A DNA stretch of 64,000 nt from Leptospira dzoumogneensis. GTDB lineage: Bacteria; Spirochaetota; Leptospiria; Leptospirales; Leptospiraceae. This document shows positions 50,454 to 58,607 of the stretch, in pieces; position 1 is the stretch's first letter, and every line of letters starts with the position of its first letter. Location: positions 1 to 64,000 of the forward strand of contig NZ_RQHS01000003.1 of assembly GCF_004770895.1 (NCBI RefSeq), in the 5' to 3' direction. The translations under genes and the position numbers were made by a program. The notes under the pieces are model-generated. The model searched no databases, was not told the origin of the DNA, and saw only the letters and a program-made list of their open reading frames with translations.

Positions 50454-52715
50454 TCAAAGCTCTGATTTTGGGAGAAAATAATCTCCCGCCTTCTTCCATT
50501 TCCCAGAACCTATCAGTAGGAGTTCCAACTGACGCTGCAAATTCCCGCAATAAGAAGCCGGGAGAGGTTTCGTATTCCACGGATCGGAAATCCTATCATA
50601 GCAGGTATACAAAACACCGCTGGGGCTCGGAACATAGATCAGCTTTTTGGTCCCGGTTTGGAGCATTCTATGCTTAGAAAAAAGAACGGTCTCTTTTGCA
50701 TAAGGATCTGAAACAGTTACACTATTCCCGTCATTCGGATCGATCGTATGCAGTTCCAGAATATTCGGATAACGGATACGATCCTTCTGAAAAAAATGAT
50801 CTCCTCGGTCCGAAAACCAAATCCCAGTCTCTGAATACACAAAACGATCTTCTGCCCAAGTATCTGTCTTTGGAAGTTTAGTCAGATCTTTTCCTCTGAG
50901 AGAAAGTTCCCGGTTTGTAGGAACTCCGACAACGGACAAGATCGTAGGAAATACATCTAAGGAAGTTGTGATCCCTTTAAAATTACGGACTTCTTTTCTT
51001 TCGAAGGACTTAGGGAATTTGATGATAAGAGGGATTTTGGTCACACCCTCCCCTCTCAAATGTTCTCCATGACCGTGGCTATGATCCTCTTCGAACAAGG
51101 ATTCTCCATGATCGGAGGTGAGAATGATAAGAGTATCGTCGTATAAACTTCTTCTTTTCAGTTCTTCCAAAATTTTCCCCACGGAAAAATCAAAAGCGGT
51201 CAAAGAAGCGGAATAGATAGAACGAATTTGCTCCTGCTCTTTTCTATCAGGCTTATCGGAATTACTAGGATCCACAAAACGGAAATATTTAGAAGGTCCG
51301 TAATAGCTCGGATCCGTATTCTTATAAAAAGGATAAGGCGGACTATAAGGGAAATGAGTGACTGAAGAAAAATACAGACCAAAAAATGGACGATCTTTTT
51401 TATCAAACAAAGAGAATAGATCGGGAAGAATGCGAGAATCATCTCCCAAGCTCGGAAGAGATCTGATAGAAGAAAGATATTCCCCTCCTCCGAAAAAAGT
51501 TCCGGTCAAAACGGGAAGAAAAAATACCTGAGACTCGATCGTCCTCTGCTGGGTCAAAGTTTCCGCGCTAAAATTAGGAGCATACACATTTTGAAATCCC
51601 CAATTCGCTCTCGGAAAAATATCTCCCGCAAAAGAAGAGACCACGAATGTTCTATGAGATTTTCCTAAAATACCCGGAAGTGTAGGAACAGAATTCCCCA
51701 ACTTAGAACGATCTTCTTTATCTGGGAACATGTCTTGTATTCCATGTTCAAAAGAATATTTTCCGCTTAAAAAATCCGCCCAAGAAGGAAAAGTTCTCGG
51801 GATCGTAGAATGATGGTCTAAAAATACGAGAGATTCGGAAGCAAGCCGGTCTATATTCGGGGTTTTATCCTTCTCCCCTTTTACAAAACCTAATTGGTCC
51901 TGACGAATACTATCCGCAGAAATGATAAGCACATTCGTATTGGAAGAATGTTCTAATACTTCTTTAGATACAGGGTTCTCACTCAGGGATCTGTTAAAAA
52001 AAGAAAATCCAAAACCTAAGAGAACAATCGCAAAAAAGATCAGATCTTTTTTAGAACGAGAAAATTGAATACCAAAGGAATAAAATGCAGAAGCAGCCAA
52101 AACTCCCCAAGCAGATCCCAAAAGGTGGAAAGAATAGAATAATATTATAAAAATAGCATATCGAACCAAAGACTCATAAGACTTAGATTTCCAAAATGAT
52201 AACCCGGTTCGAACGACCTGCGCCGCTAAAAATAAGAACAGGATCGATTTAAAGAAGAAGGGAGAAAAATGATCCGTGATAAAATATAAGAACCCGACCA
52301 TCCAAGAATGTCTATAATAGAAAAATTCCCCATATACCTGCGGATATTCCGAAACGGATCCGCAAAACAAAAGAAAAAGCACTGAAAATAAAATTAAATA
52401 GATCTTATACAGCTCGATCTTCTTTCCATTCTTCCATTCGGAAAAATCAGGACCTAAAAATAAGATCGCCACACCTGTAAAAAACGAAAAAGAAGAAGAG
52501 AATACTCCGCCTAAATCTCTCAATAATAAAGGGATGAGTCCGTAAAAAAGAGAAATAAATTCGCTGATATCCACTCCCATCACATGCAAAGAAGTATTGG
52601 TGAGTAAACATAAAAGGGTCAGAACGAATACGAAAATCCCGGAATGGATCCAAGGATTTCCGGAGTTGAATTCCGATCGGATTAAACTTTTAAATTTAAG
52701 CCAGAACTCTGACAT
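50454..52715 (-). CDS. Membrane sulfatase/phosphoglycerol-transferase-fold protein
   Basis: The protein is 753 residues. The N-terminal 260 residues hold about seven membrane helices. The C-terminal part has the alkaline-phosphatase/sulfatase fold: the metal Asp in LIISADSIRQDQLGF, the presumed nucleophile Thr in TIPRTFPSWADFLSG, and the metal-binding LTSDHGESLFEEDHSHGHGEH. A Thr at the nucleophile position is like lipoteichoic-acid synthase and phosphoethanolamine transferases, not Cys/Ser sulfatases that are matured to formylglycine. It could transfer a head group onto lipopolysaccharide or lipid; the substrate is unknown. It overlaps rsmD by 20 bp. Confidence 0.85.
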   Translation of the reverse strand: MSEFWLKFKSLIRSEFNSGNPWIHSGIFVFVLTLLCLLTNTSLHVMGVDISEFISLFYGLIPLLLRDLGGVFSSSFSFFTGVAILFLGPDFSEWKNGKKIELYKIYLILFSVLFLLFCGSVSEYPQVYGEFFYYRHSWMVGFLYFITDHFSPFFFKSILFLFLAAQVVRTGLSFWKSKSYESLVRYAIFIILFYSFHLLGSAWGVLAASAFYSFGIQFSRSKKDLIFFAIVLLGFGFSFFNRSLSENPVSKEVLEHSSNTNVLIISADSIRQDQLGFVKGEKDKTPNIDRLASESLVFLDHHSTIPRTFPSWADFLSGKYSFEHGIQDMFPDKEDRSKLGNSVPTLPGILGKSHRTFVVSSFAGDIFPRANWGFQNVYAPNFSAETLTQQRTIESQVFFLPVLTGTFFGGGEYLSSIRSLPSLGDDSRILPDLFSLFDKKDRPFFGLYFSSVTHFPYSPPYPFYKNTDPSYYGPSKYFRFVDPSNSDKPDRKEQEQIRSIYSASLTAFDFSVGKILEELKRRSLYDDTLIILTSDHGESLFEEDHSHGHGEHLRGEGVTKIPLIIKFPKSFERKEVRNFKGITTSLDVFPTILSVVGVPTNRELSLRGKDLTKLPKTDTWAEDRFVYSETGIWFSDRGDHFFQKDRIRYPNILELHTIDPNDGNSVTVSDPYAKETVLFSKHRMLQTGTKKLIYVPSPSGVLYTCYDRISDPWNTKPLPASYCGNLQRQLELLLIGSGKWKKAGDYFLPKSEL

Positions 52716-53280
52716 TCAAAGTATTCCTTCCGAAAGAACGAGGAGTAAATCCTTCCCAGTTCAAAGGAAGAGGAGATTGAACAATAATTGCCGCCACACC
52801 CGGTTCGTTCTGGGCAATCTCTTCTACTACATTTTTCAATTTTTCAGTCTTCTTGTCCCAGAAAGAATAAGGAGGATCCATAAAATACACTTTCGTTTTT
52901 TCGGGAATATCGAAGCCCGAATGGAATCTGAAAGCGTCTTTACGTAAAACTAAATGAGGTTTTCCTAATTTATCTAAAACACCTTTTAGACTTTCGAATC
53001 TGTCCCAGGCAAGTTCCAAAAATACCGCTCTTGCAAAACCCCTGCTTAATGATTCTATCCCCATTTGGCCGGAACCTGCAAATAGATCTATAAATGCGGA
53101 ATCTTCCAAATTCAAACGACCTTGAAGCTGCAACGATTCAATAATATCGAATAACGATTTCTTAATGATCGCAGGAGTAAAATTACTCTTCCCCTCAGGG
53201 CTGACTGGAGAAGGGATCAATCTCCCCTTCAATTCCCCGGTTTGGATCCGAAGACCTTTTGATTTTTTTCCCGGTTTCAT
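52696..53280 (-). CDS. rsmD: 16S rRNA (guanine-N2)-methyltransferase, RsmD family
   Basis: The protein is 194 residues. It has the SAM site IDLFAGSGQMGIESLSRG (about 60-80) and the catalytic motif MDPPYSF (about 134-140). The start GELKGRLIPSP is also typical. It methylates G966 of 16S rRNA in E. coli. It overlaps the gene upstream by 4 bp (ATGA) and the sulfatase-fold gene downstream by 20 bp, so it belongs to a tightly packed operon. Confidence 0.93.
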   Translation of the reverse strand: MKPGKKSKGLRIQTGELKGRLIPSPVSPEGKSNFTPAIIKKSLFDIIESLQLQGRLNLEDSAFIDLFAGSGQMGIESLSRGFARAVFLELAWDRFESLKGVLDKLGKPHLVLRKDAFRFHSGFDIPEKTKVYFMDPPYSFWDKKTEKLKNVVEEIAQNEPGVAAIIVQSPLPLNWEGFTPRSFGRNTLNVRVLA

Positions 53281-53879
53281 TTTTCCTCTTTTCTCTTTTC
53301 CAGACCTATCTCTAAGATCCGGATCCGTTTTCCCAGTTTAGAATCCGAGGCCACCGATTTGAGCTTTGCCAGAACGGAACTCGCGGCATCATATTCCTGA
53401 GAAGAATACAATATACAGGCATATGTGTAAACACCTTCGGAGTACCGAACGGAAGACTCTCCCTTAGTTAGGAAAATTTTTCCCCAACGAGTGCCTGATT
53501 CATAGGATTCTAAGACAAGTGCACGTTCTAAAAATAAAAAAACAGAATTATAAAAAATAGAAGGTTGATCCTTAGATCTGGAATAAATGCTTAAAAGAGT
53601 TTTATCGATCTCTTCCAAACTAGATTCGGAGGCAACATACAACAAAAGGATCTTGTAATCCAGCTCTCCGGATCTAAGACCAGATCTGGAAACTTTTACT
53701 AAGGTATCATAGTTTCCTTTTTTATAATATTCATACACTTGATCGAAATCAACCGAGTGGACGGAATTCGAAAATAAAAAGATTACTGTAAGTATTAAGA
53801 AAGCGGCCCGAATTGATGCTTTAGAAAAAAAGCCGGACCGCAAAAAGATTAGAGTTCGATTACGTTTGAAGAGCCACAC
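53277..53879 (-). CDS. Secreted TPR-like hypothetical protein
   Basis: The protein is up to 200 residues from a GTG at 53879, overlapping the zinc-ribbon gene by 31 bp. A TTG at 53843, 5 nt after that gene's stop, would give a shorter and more normal signal peptide (MRSGFFSKASIRAAFLILTV). The mature part is helical with a repeated two-helix pattern (VYEYYKKGNYDTLVKVS, VYTYACILYSSQEYDAA), as in tetratricopeptide-type proteins. The function is not recognised. It overlaps rsmD by 4 bp. Confidence 0.6.
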   Translation of the reverse strand: MWLFKRNRTLIFLRSGFFSKASIRAAFLILTVIFLFSNSVHSVDFDQVYEYYKKGNYDTLVKVSRSGLRSGELDYKILLLYVASESSLEEIDKTLLSIYSRSKDQPSIFYNSVFLFLERALVLESYESGTRWGKIFLTKGESSVRYSEGVYTYACILYSSQEYDAASSVLAKLKSVASDSKLGKRIRILEIGLEKRKEEK

Positions 53880-54040
53880 ATGGAGCAGATATGATTTTCT
53901 GGGCCGTCATAAGATCCTTCTGCATCATCTTCCCAACGATGATCACAATCCTCGCATACAAAAGTTACGGCGTCCTCGTCGAGATAATCCTCGTCGCCGT
54001 CTGTTTCGTAATCCTCGTCAAAATCATAATTATAAGGCAT
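53849..54040 (-). CDS. Small acidic zinc-ribbon protein
   Basis: The protein is 63 residues. The N-terminal 25 residues are almost all Asp/Glu/Tyr. Two CxxC pairs follow: CEDC (about 30-33) and CSMC (about 53-56), the arrangement of a rubredoxin-like zinc ribbon, as seen in proteins that bind nucleic acid or protein partners. No domain outside the ribbon exists. It starts the gene run that ends with the sulfatase-fold gene and possibly carB. Confidence 0.75.
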   Translation of the reverse strand: MPYNYDFDEDYETDGDEDYLDEDAVTFVCEDCDHRWEDDAEGSYDGPENHICSMCGSSNVIEL

Positions 54041-54081
54041 ATTTACACGGAATCCAGGAGGGGTTCGAGAGTCAAGCTAGA

Positions 54082-54095
54082 GTAGGAATTCCAAC
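54082..54095. repeat. Palindrome-family core GTAGGAATTCCAAC
   Basis: This copy lies in the 67-bp gap between the divergent zinc-ribbon gene and the plus-strand membrane protein gene, 13 bp before the latter's GTG. Confidence 0.7.
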
Positions 54096-54107
54096 CCCAA
54101 AAAATAA

Positions 54108-55139
54108 GTGAAAGGTCCAGGCTTTTTTCAGAATCTGACTTTATACATGCTCTACCAAGCCAACCACAGAAGTTACAGAAAAAAAGCGAATTACAAACCC
54201 TTAGTGTTCTTTTTGATCCTGCTAGGTTTGGCGGGGATCGCGTTTTTTTTCAGACAAGATATCAAAAACCTGTTTGCAGGAGACAGACGTTTACTTCTCG
54301 AAAAAGAAAGAAAACTACTCCAAGAAGGGATCGTAAAAGGTGAGCCTAAAGAAGGAGAGATCAAAGAATTCAAATCTACCGCAAAAGATTTTGTCACTTC
54401 CAATCCTAAAGAAGGGATCTCTTACCATTATGCGGCGCTTTCCGGATATTACGAATTTTTACTATTAGGTTTCAGATTCGACTCTGTTACTCTTTCCAAA
54501 ATTGCATACACAGGTTTCCAAGAATTTTTAGAACAAGATAGTTCTTATCTTCCTCTTGTAGAGGATTCGTACAGACAGGCCTTAAGAGCACAGGCGATCG
54601 ATCCTGAATTTTTAGAATCGACTGACAACCGTTATCTGATCGCATTCGGAGAATCCATCCGACAAAAACTGAGTCGTTCCGCGTTAAATAAACTTCTGAT
54701 CTCCATTGAACCCGAAAAATTAAGCCCTGAATTGAAATCAGGTTACGCTTGGACCTGCTTGGTAGGAAGTGCGCTGTCCGGAAATACCGAATTCTTAAAA
54801 AAGATACTTTCCCAACAGGATATATCAGGTTCTTTACTTCTTTCCGCAAGAGAATCAGATTTTCTGATCGCATTATCCGAATTCAGAGCGGGACAATATG
54901 TTTCTTCTTTGAATTATTTAAGAAGGGTCAAAAATGCGAACGAGGACTTTTTAACAGGAAGTTCTAAAATTTTAGAAGCAAGGATTTTCTATTACCAGAA
55001 CCTTTCTCCGAAGGCGATCGCATTATTGGAAGAATATTATCCTAATTCAGGGGACAGAAAGGAAGAAGTTCTGAATCTCACAAGAGAGATACTTTCCAAA
55101 AACCAAACCTTGAAAACAAAACTTCCTATAGAGGATTAA
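54108..55139 (+). CDS. Membrane-anchored TPR-like hypothetical protein
   Basis: The protein is 343 residues from a GTG at 54108; an ATG at 54147 (MLYQANHRSYRKK) is equally possible because neither has a ribosome site. One membrane helix lies at about 29-49 (PLVFFLILLGLAGIAFFF) after a strongly basic segment. The rest is all helical with repeat-like pairs, including a LSPKAIALLEEYYPNSGD segment. The predicted topology is a periplasmic domain with an inner-membrane anchor. A small lipoprotein gene starts 4 nt downstream, so they are an operon. Confidence 0.6.
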   Translation: MKGPGFFQNLTLYMLYQANHRSYRKKANYKPLVFFLILLGLAGIAFFFRQDIKNLFAGDRRLLLEKERKLLQEGIVKGEPKEGEIKEFKSTAKDFVTSNPKEGISYHYAALSGYYEFLLLGFRFDSVTLSKIAYTGFQEFLEQDSSYLPLVEDSYRQALRAQAIDPEFLESTDNRYLIAFGESIRQKLSRSALNKLLISIEPEKLSPELKSGYAWTCLVGSALSGNTEFLKKILSQQDISGSLLLSARESDFLIALSEFRAGQYVSSLNYLRRVKNANEDFLTGSSKILEARIFYYQNLSPKAIALLEEYYPNSGDRKEEVLNLTREILSKNQTLKTKLPIED

Positions 55140-55143
55140 GAAA

Positions 55144-55503
55144 ATGAAATATTCTTTCTCTATTCTACTTTTAGCGTTTTTGGGATGTGGAATAAAACCT
55201 GTTCCTCCTCCTGCGGGAAAATTCTGCGAGCCCATGCTCAAAAACACACAATGTGTATATCTGGACTTCAGAAATGCAAAGGCCATTTTAGAGGATAAGG
55301 AATATCCGATGAAGTCCACAAGCATATTGAATTTTTCCTACAAAGTGGACGAAGTATTCTACGAAGTAGAAGTTTTGAACGAAAACCGTGTCAAGATCAC
55401 AGGTACAAACGGATTCCAAAAGACATTATTAAAACTAAAAGATAAAGACGAGAGAAAGAAAGAATACGCTAAACTTTGGCAGGCAATCAAGGATCTGTTT
55501 TAA
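55144..55503 (+). CDS. Small lipoprotein (hypothetical)
   Basis: The protein is 119 residues. The signal reads MKYSFSILLLAFLGC, with a lipobox LGC and the lipidated Cys at 15. The mature protein is mixed alpha/beta and ends in a Lys/Asp-rich helix (LKDKDERKKEYAKLWQAIKD). Two more Cys (KFCEPM, TQCVYL) may be linked. I do not recognise the family. Confidence 0.65.
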   Translation: MKYSFSILLLAFLGCGIKPVPPPAGKFCEPMLKNTQCVYLDFRNAKAILEDKEYPMKSTSILNFSYKVDEVFYEVEVLNENRVKITGTNGFQKTLLKLKDKDERKKEYAKLWQAIKDLF

Positions 55504-55536
55504 ACTTCGCTTATATACGCGCTCGAAGCACAAGTA

Positions 55537-55635
55537 GCGGGCTATACTCGCTTCGCTCGTGAGACCCGCGAAGCGGACTATACTCGCTTCGCTCGTGAAA
55601 CCCGCGAAGCGGGCTATACTCGCTTCGCTCGTGAA
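55537..55635. repeat. Tandem array of a 36-bp GC-rich unit
   Basis: The units are 55537-55572, 55573-55608 and a partial copy at 55609-55635. Each starts GCGG(G/A)CTATACTCG, continues CTTCGCTCGTGA and, in the full units, ends CCCGCGAA. The first two full units differ at two positions. A CGCTTCGC/GCGAAGCG inverted pair lies within the array, which links it to the GC-rich family near 18.8, 35.5 and 47.05 kb. Confidence 0.9.
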
Positions 55636-55665
55636 GTCAAATATCTAATACTTAGATATTTGACT
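55635..55665 (-). terminator. 14-bp hairpin at the vapC stop codon
   Basis: AGTCAAATATCTAA (55635-55648) and TTAGATATTTGACT (55652-55665) form a perfect 14-bp stem with a 3-nt loop. The stop codon of the vapC-like gene overlaps the stem. There is no poly-U run, so it may stop transcription weakly or protect the transcript end. Confidence 0.55.
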
Positions 55666-56074
55666 ATAAAGAGATCACCTTTAGGTTTCCCTTTTTACCG
55701 TATTTAATGATTTCTTTATCTTTGGTAACTAGCTCCGCATTCAAAACTCTTGCAGTTGCTACGATCATTCTATCCGCCGGATCTCCGTGAAAGGAGTCGG
55801 GCAAATTTACACTTTCTACAATTACTTCAGGACTTAAACGATAAGGTTGGATGCCTGGGGCGTTATACGCATCTTGCAGCCATCGATTTAATGTCCCTGA
55901 GATCTGTATCCTTTTTTTGGCTACGAGCATCCCTACTTCCCAACCGGATATTTCGGAGATGAATATTCCTCTTTGAGGGATATGCCTGTATAATTTCCTA
56001 AGAATGGGTTCTTTTTCCATTTTAGGATCGCCTTCCATAAGCCAAATCCAGGCATGTGTATCTAGAACGATCAT
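55664..56074 (-). CDS. PIN-domain toxin, VapC type
   Basis: The protein is 136 residues. It has the PIN-domain acidic residues: VLDTHAWIWLMEG at the N-terminus (Asp5), the mid Glu in ISEISGWEVGML, and DPADRMIVATARV with AELVTKD at the end. These proteins cleave RNA in a Mg2+-dependent way. It starts directly at the nucleotide after the antitoxin stop, so the pair is one operon. It lies beside the 36-bp array. Activity is assumed because the catalytic residues are intact. Confidence 0.9.
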   Translation of the reverse strand: MIVLDTHAWIWLMEGDPKMEKEPILRKLYRHIPQRGIFISEISGWEVGMLVAKKRIQISGTLNRWLQDAYNAPGIQPYRLSPEVIVESVNLPDSFHGDPADRMIVATARVLNAELVTKDKEIIKYGKKGNLKVISL

Positions 56075-56305
56075 CTATTTGAGATCCGCATCCCAACGCA
56101 GACCTAGGCTTGGAACGATATCCTCGTTCTCTTGGATCCGTCCTTTTAGATAACCGAATAAACGGGCCGCAGTGCTATCTTTGATAGTCACGAGCTTAGC
56201 CACCGGTTTTCCATGTTTAGTGATGATCACTTCTTCCTGGGTTTCCTGGACCCTGTCCATTAGGCTCAGACATTTGGTTTTGAATTCGGCTGCGGAGAGT
56301 TGCAT
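56075..56305 (-). CDS. Phd/YefM-family antitoxin
   Basis: The protein is 76 residues from the ATG at 56305. The N-terminal LSAAEFKTKCLSLMDRVQET and EVIITKHGKPVAKLV match the Phd/YefM DNA-binding fold. The C-terminal tail (LFGYLKGRIQENEDIVPSL) should wrap the PIN toxin. A longer frame to 56476 is rejected because a strong promoter with an operator-like repeat lies directly upstream of 56305. No ribosome site precedes this ATG; the mRNA is probably leaderless. Confidence 0.88.
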   Translation of the reverse strand: MQLSAAEFKTKCLSLMDRVQETQEEVIITKHGKPVAKLVTIKDSTAARLFGYLKGRIQENEDIVPSLGLRWDADLK

Positions 56306-56311
56306 GCTCGA

Positions 56312-56340
56312 ATTATAATATGACCAGTCATCAGTGTCCA
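56312..56340 (-). promoter_or_regulatory. Promoter and operator of the Phd-VapC pair
   Basis: On the minus strand -35 TGGACA (56340-56335), a 17-bp spacer, and a perfect -10 TATAAT (56317-56312). The ATG lies only 7 nt past the -10. Between the boxes is ATGAC-N2-GTCAT (56331-56320), an exact inverted repeat well placed as an autorepression site for the antitoxin. Confidence 0.85.
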
Positions 56341-56525
56341 GTTTTTTATTCCGAATCTCTGTTCCGTGAGAATTTTCAAAAATTTTCTCGGAAAAACGAT
56401 TTCTCTTTCGAACTACTCGAATGAGCGATGCGAGTATTCTTCTATGAAATAATTTCAGAAGAACCGACCGGATCACAAAAAATGCTGGCTGGAACAGGTT
56501 TTTTCTCCCTTATTGATCTACGCAT

Positions 56526-58571
56526 ATGAGTGATTCAGGTCGTACAACTCGTTTTTTCATTTTAGGAATTCTACTTTATTTTATATCCTTCTCCGCTTGT
56601 ACCCAAGCAAAAGCTAAAGAAAGACCCAAGGCTGAAAATGGGACCTTAGATCTAAGCAATTGGGATTTTGAAAAAGACGGAACAGTTGAATTAAACGGAG
56701 ACTGGAGATATTATTGGAAGGAACTCATTCCTCCTAAAAATTTCCAAGACGATCTTGTCTCGGATCCAAGCGGATTCATTCCTGTTCCGGGTGTATGGAA
56801 CGGTCATCTTTTAAAAGGAGAACCTTTACCTGCAATAGGTTACATCACCTATCATCTAAGATTATATCTTCCTGAACATTCTCCTGATCTTGCGATACGA
56901 ATAGACGACGGCCAAGGCTCCGCTTACTCCTTATACTGGAACGGAAAGTTAGTCGCTTATAACGGGCATCCAGGGCCTTCTCCGGAAGAAGAAAGTCCTG
57001 AATATCTCGCTCAAACAAGTTCCGTTTCCTATTCCAAACAAGTGGATCTAGTGATGTATATTTCGAATCACTATCACAGAAACGGCGGTTTTCAAATGCC
57101 GATCTTACTCGGCGACTCTTCCGAAATTTTTGCGGCAAGAGACAGGAGTAGAATGGTGAGTGCATTTTTGGCCGGATCCTTACTCATCATGGGCTTATAT
57201 CATATGGGCCTATTTTTATTCCGTAAAAAAGAAATGGAGATCCTTTGGTTCTCCCTTACCTGTCTTGCAATCACTTCCAGGGTATTTTTCAGCGGAGATA
57301 GATTTATAGGAGAAGCTCTCAGGGACGCTCCTTGGAATATCATGGTCAGAATAGAATATCTTTCCTTTTATCTAGGCGTTCCGTTTATGGCGATGTTTAT
57401 GAGAACTTTGTATCCTGCTCAGTTCGGTAGGACTGCCATGATTATCATTATGTCAATCTCCATCCCTCCGTGTCTTTCCATTATAGTACTTCCTCCCGCG
57501 CTCTTCAGTTATACCCTTCCATATTACCAAGCACTGATCGTATTCTCAGGAATTTATGGGATGATCATGTTGACTATAGCGATATTCAAAGGTTTACAGG
57601 GCGCAAAACTGATGTTGCTCGGCTTAGGGATCTTCTTCGCAGCCATATTAAACGACTTTATTTTTTACCAATTCCATATAGGACCGGGATATCTTACTCC
57701 TGCAGGTCTATTCCTGTTGACGTTCGCAGATGCGGCTACTCTGGGAAGAAGGATCGCAACCGCCTTCAATACAAGCGAAGAGCTCTCCGTAAATTTGGAG
57801 AAGAAGGTGGTAGAAAGAACAAAAGAACTCGCAGAAGAAAGGGACAGAACGGATTTACTTTTATTGAATATTCTTCCTAAACCGGTAGCGGAAGAATTAA
57901 AATCCAAAGGATCTGTAACTCCCGTATATTATGAATCTGCGAGCATATTATTCACAGACTTTGTGGGATTTACTAAAATTGCGGAAGATATGCGTCCAAA
58001 AGATCTGGTGGAAGATCTACATAATTGTTTTTCCGAATTTGATTCAGTCGTTTCTCGTTTGGGTTTAGAAAAGCTGAAAACGATCGGCGATTCTTATATG
58101 TGCGCCGGAGGGATCCCGAATACAAACTTCACTCATGCGGTCGACAACTGCCTGGCAGGATTGGAATTTTTGAGATTTATGAATAAGATCGCGGAGGCAA
58201 AATCGCAAATGGGACTTCCATTCTGGGAATTAAGAGTGGGAATTCACACAGGGCCGGTGACTTCAGGAGTGATCGGTTCCAATAAATTCGCGTATGATGT
58301 ATGGGGAGACGCCGTCAATCTTGCGAGCAGAATGGAATCCTCCGGTAAACCAGGACACCTAAATATCTCCGGTTCCACTTATGAATTAATAAAAGATTTT
58401 TTTGTATGCGAGCATAGAGGAAAGATCCAAGCAAAAGGGAAGGGAGAAGTGGATATGTACTTTGTAAGTTCTATCCGACCTGAACTTTCTCTGGACGCAA
58501 AAGGGATTTCTCCGAACGAAAAATTTGAATCTTTAAGAAACGAGTTAAATCTGAAATTAAGCGCAGTTTGA
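56526..58571 (+). CDS. 7TM-DISM adenylate cyclase
   Basis: The protein is 681 residues. The N-terminal signal is followed by a periplasmic beta-rich domain (about 40-195; LDLSNWDFEKDGTVELNGDWRYYWKE) of the 7TMR-DISM extracellular type, then about seven membrane helices (205-405), a coiled coil (about 420-450), and a class III cyclase domain (about 475-655). The metal Asp is in LFTDFVGFTK, the second in IGDSYM, Lys of KLKTIGD and Asp of YDVWGD specify adenine, and VNLASRM supplies Asn/Arg. It probably makes cAMP in response to a periplasmic ligand. It could supply the two-CNB patatin protein encoded at 40.2-42.5 kb. Confidence 0.93.
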   Translation: MSDSGRTTRFFILGILLYFISFSACTQAKAKERPKAENGTLDLSNWDFEKDGTVELNGDWRYYWKELIPPKNFQDDLVSDPSGFIPVPGVWNGHLLKGEPLPAIGYITYHLRLYLPEHSPDLAIRIDDGQGSAYSLYWNGKLVAYNGHPGPSPEEESPEYLAQTSSVSYSKQVDLVMYISNHYHRNGGFQMPILLGDSSEIFAARDRSRMVSAFLAGSLLIMGLYHMGLFLFRKKEMEILWFSLTCLAITSRVFFSGDRFIGEALRDAPWNIMVRIEYLSFYLGVPFMAMFMRTLYPAQFGRTAMIIIMSISIPPCLSIIVLPPALFSYTLPYYQALIVFSGIYGMIMLTIAIFKGLQGAKLMLLGLGIFFAAILNDFIFYQFHIGPGYLTPAGLFLLTFADAATLGRRIATAFNTSEELSVNLEKKVVERTKELAEERDRTDLLLLNILPKPVAEELKSKGSVTPVYYESASILFTDFVGFTKIAEDMRPKDLVEDLHNCFSEFDSVVSRLGLEKLKTIGDSYMCAGGIPNTNFTHAVDNCLAGLEFLRFMNKIAEAKSQMGLPFWELRVGIHTGPVTSGVIGSNKFAYDVWGDAVNLASRMESSGKPGHLNISGSTYELIKDFFVCEHRGKIQAKGKGEVDMYFVSSIRPELSLDAKGISPNEKFESLRNELNLKLSAV

Positions 58572-58607
58572 TCTTAGAAATGACGTGCGATCTAAGTGTC
58601 CGAGTTA

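Noticed and set aside
50467..50490. GGGAG-loop-CTCCC hairpin as a terminator of the sulfatase-fold gene
   Set aside because: It lies before the stop codon at 50454 on the minus strand, within the coding region, and has no U-tract.
54061..54081. Possible tRNA T-arm (GGGGTTCGAGAGTC) near 54.06 kb
   Set aside because: No matching acceptor, anticodon or D arm could be built on either side; it is chance similarity.
55537..55635. Possible CRISPR array
   Set aside because: The 36-bp units are contiguous with no unique spacers and no cas genes are near; it is a simple tandem repeat.
56306..56476. Upstream extension of the antitoxin frame
   Set aside because: A strong promoter with an operator-like repeat is inside this stretch, and the predicted extra residues have no Phd/YefM similarity.
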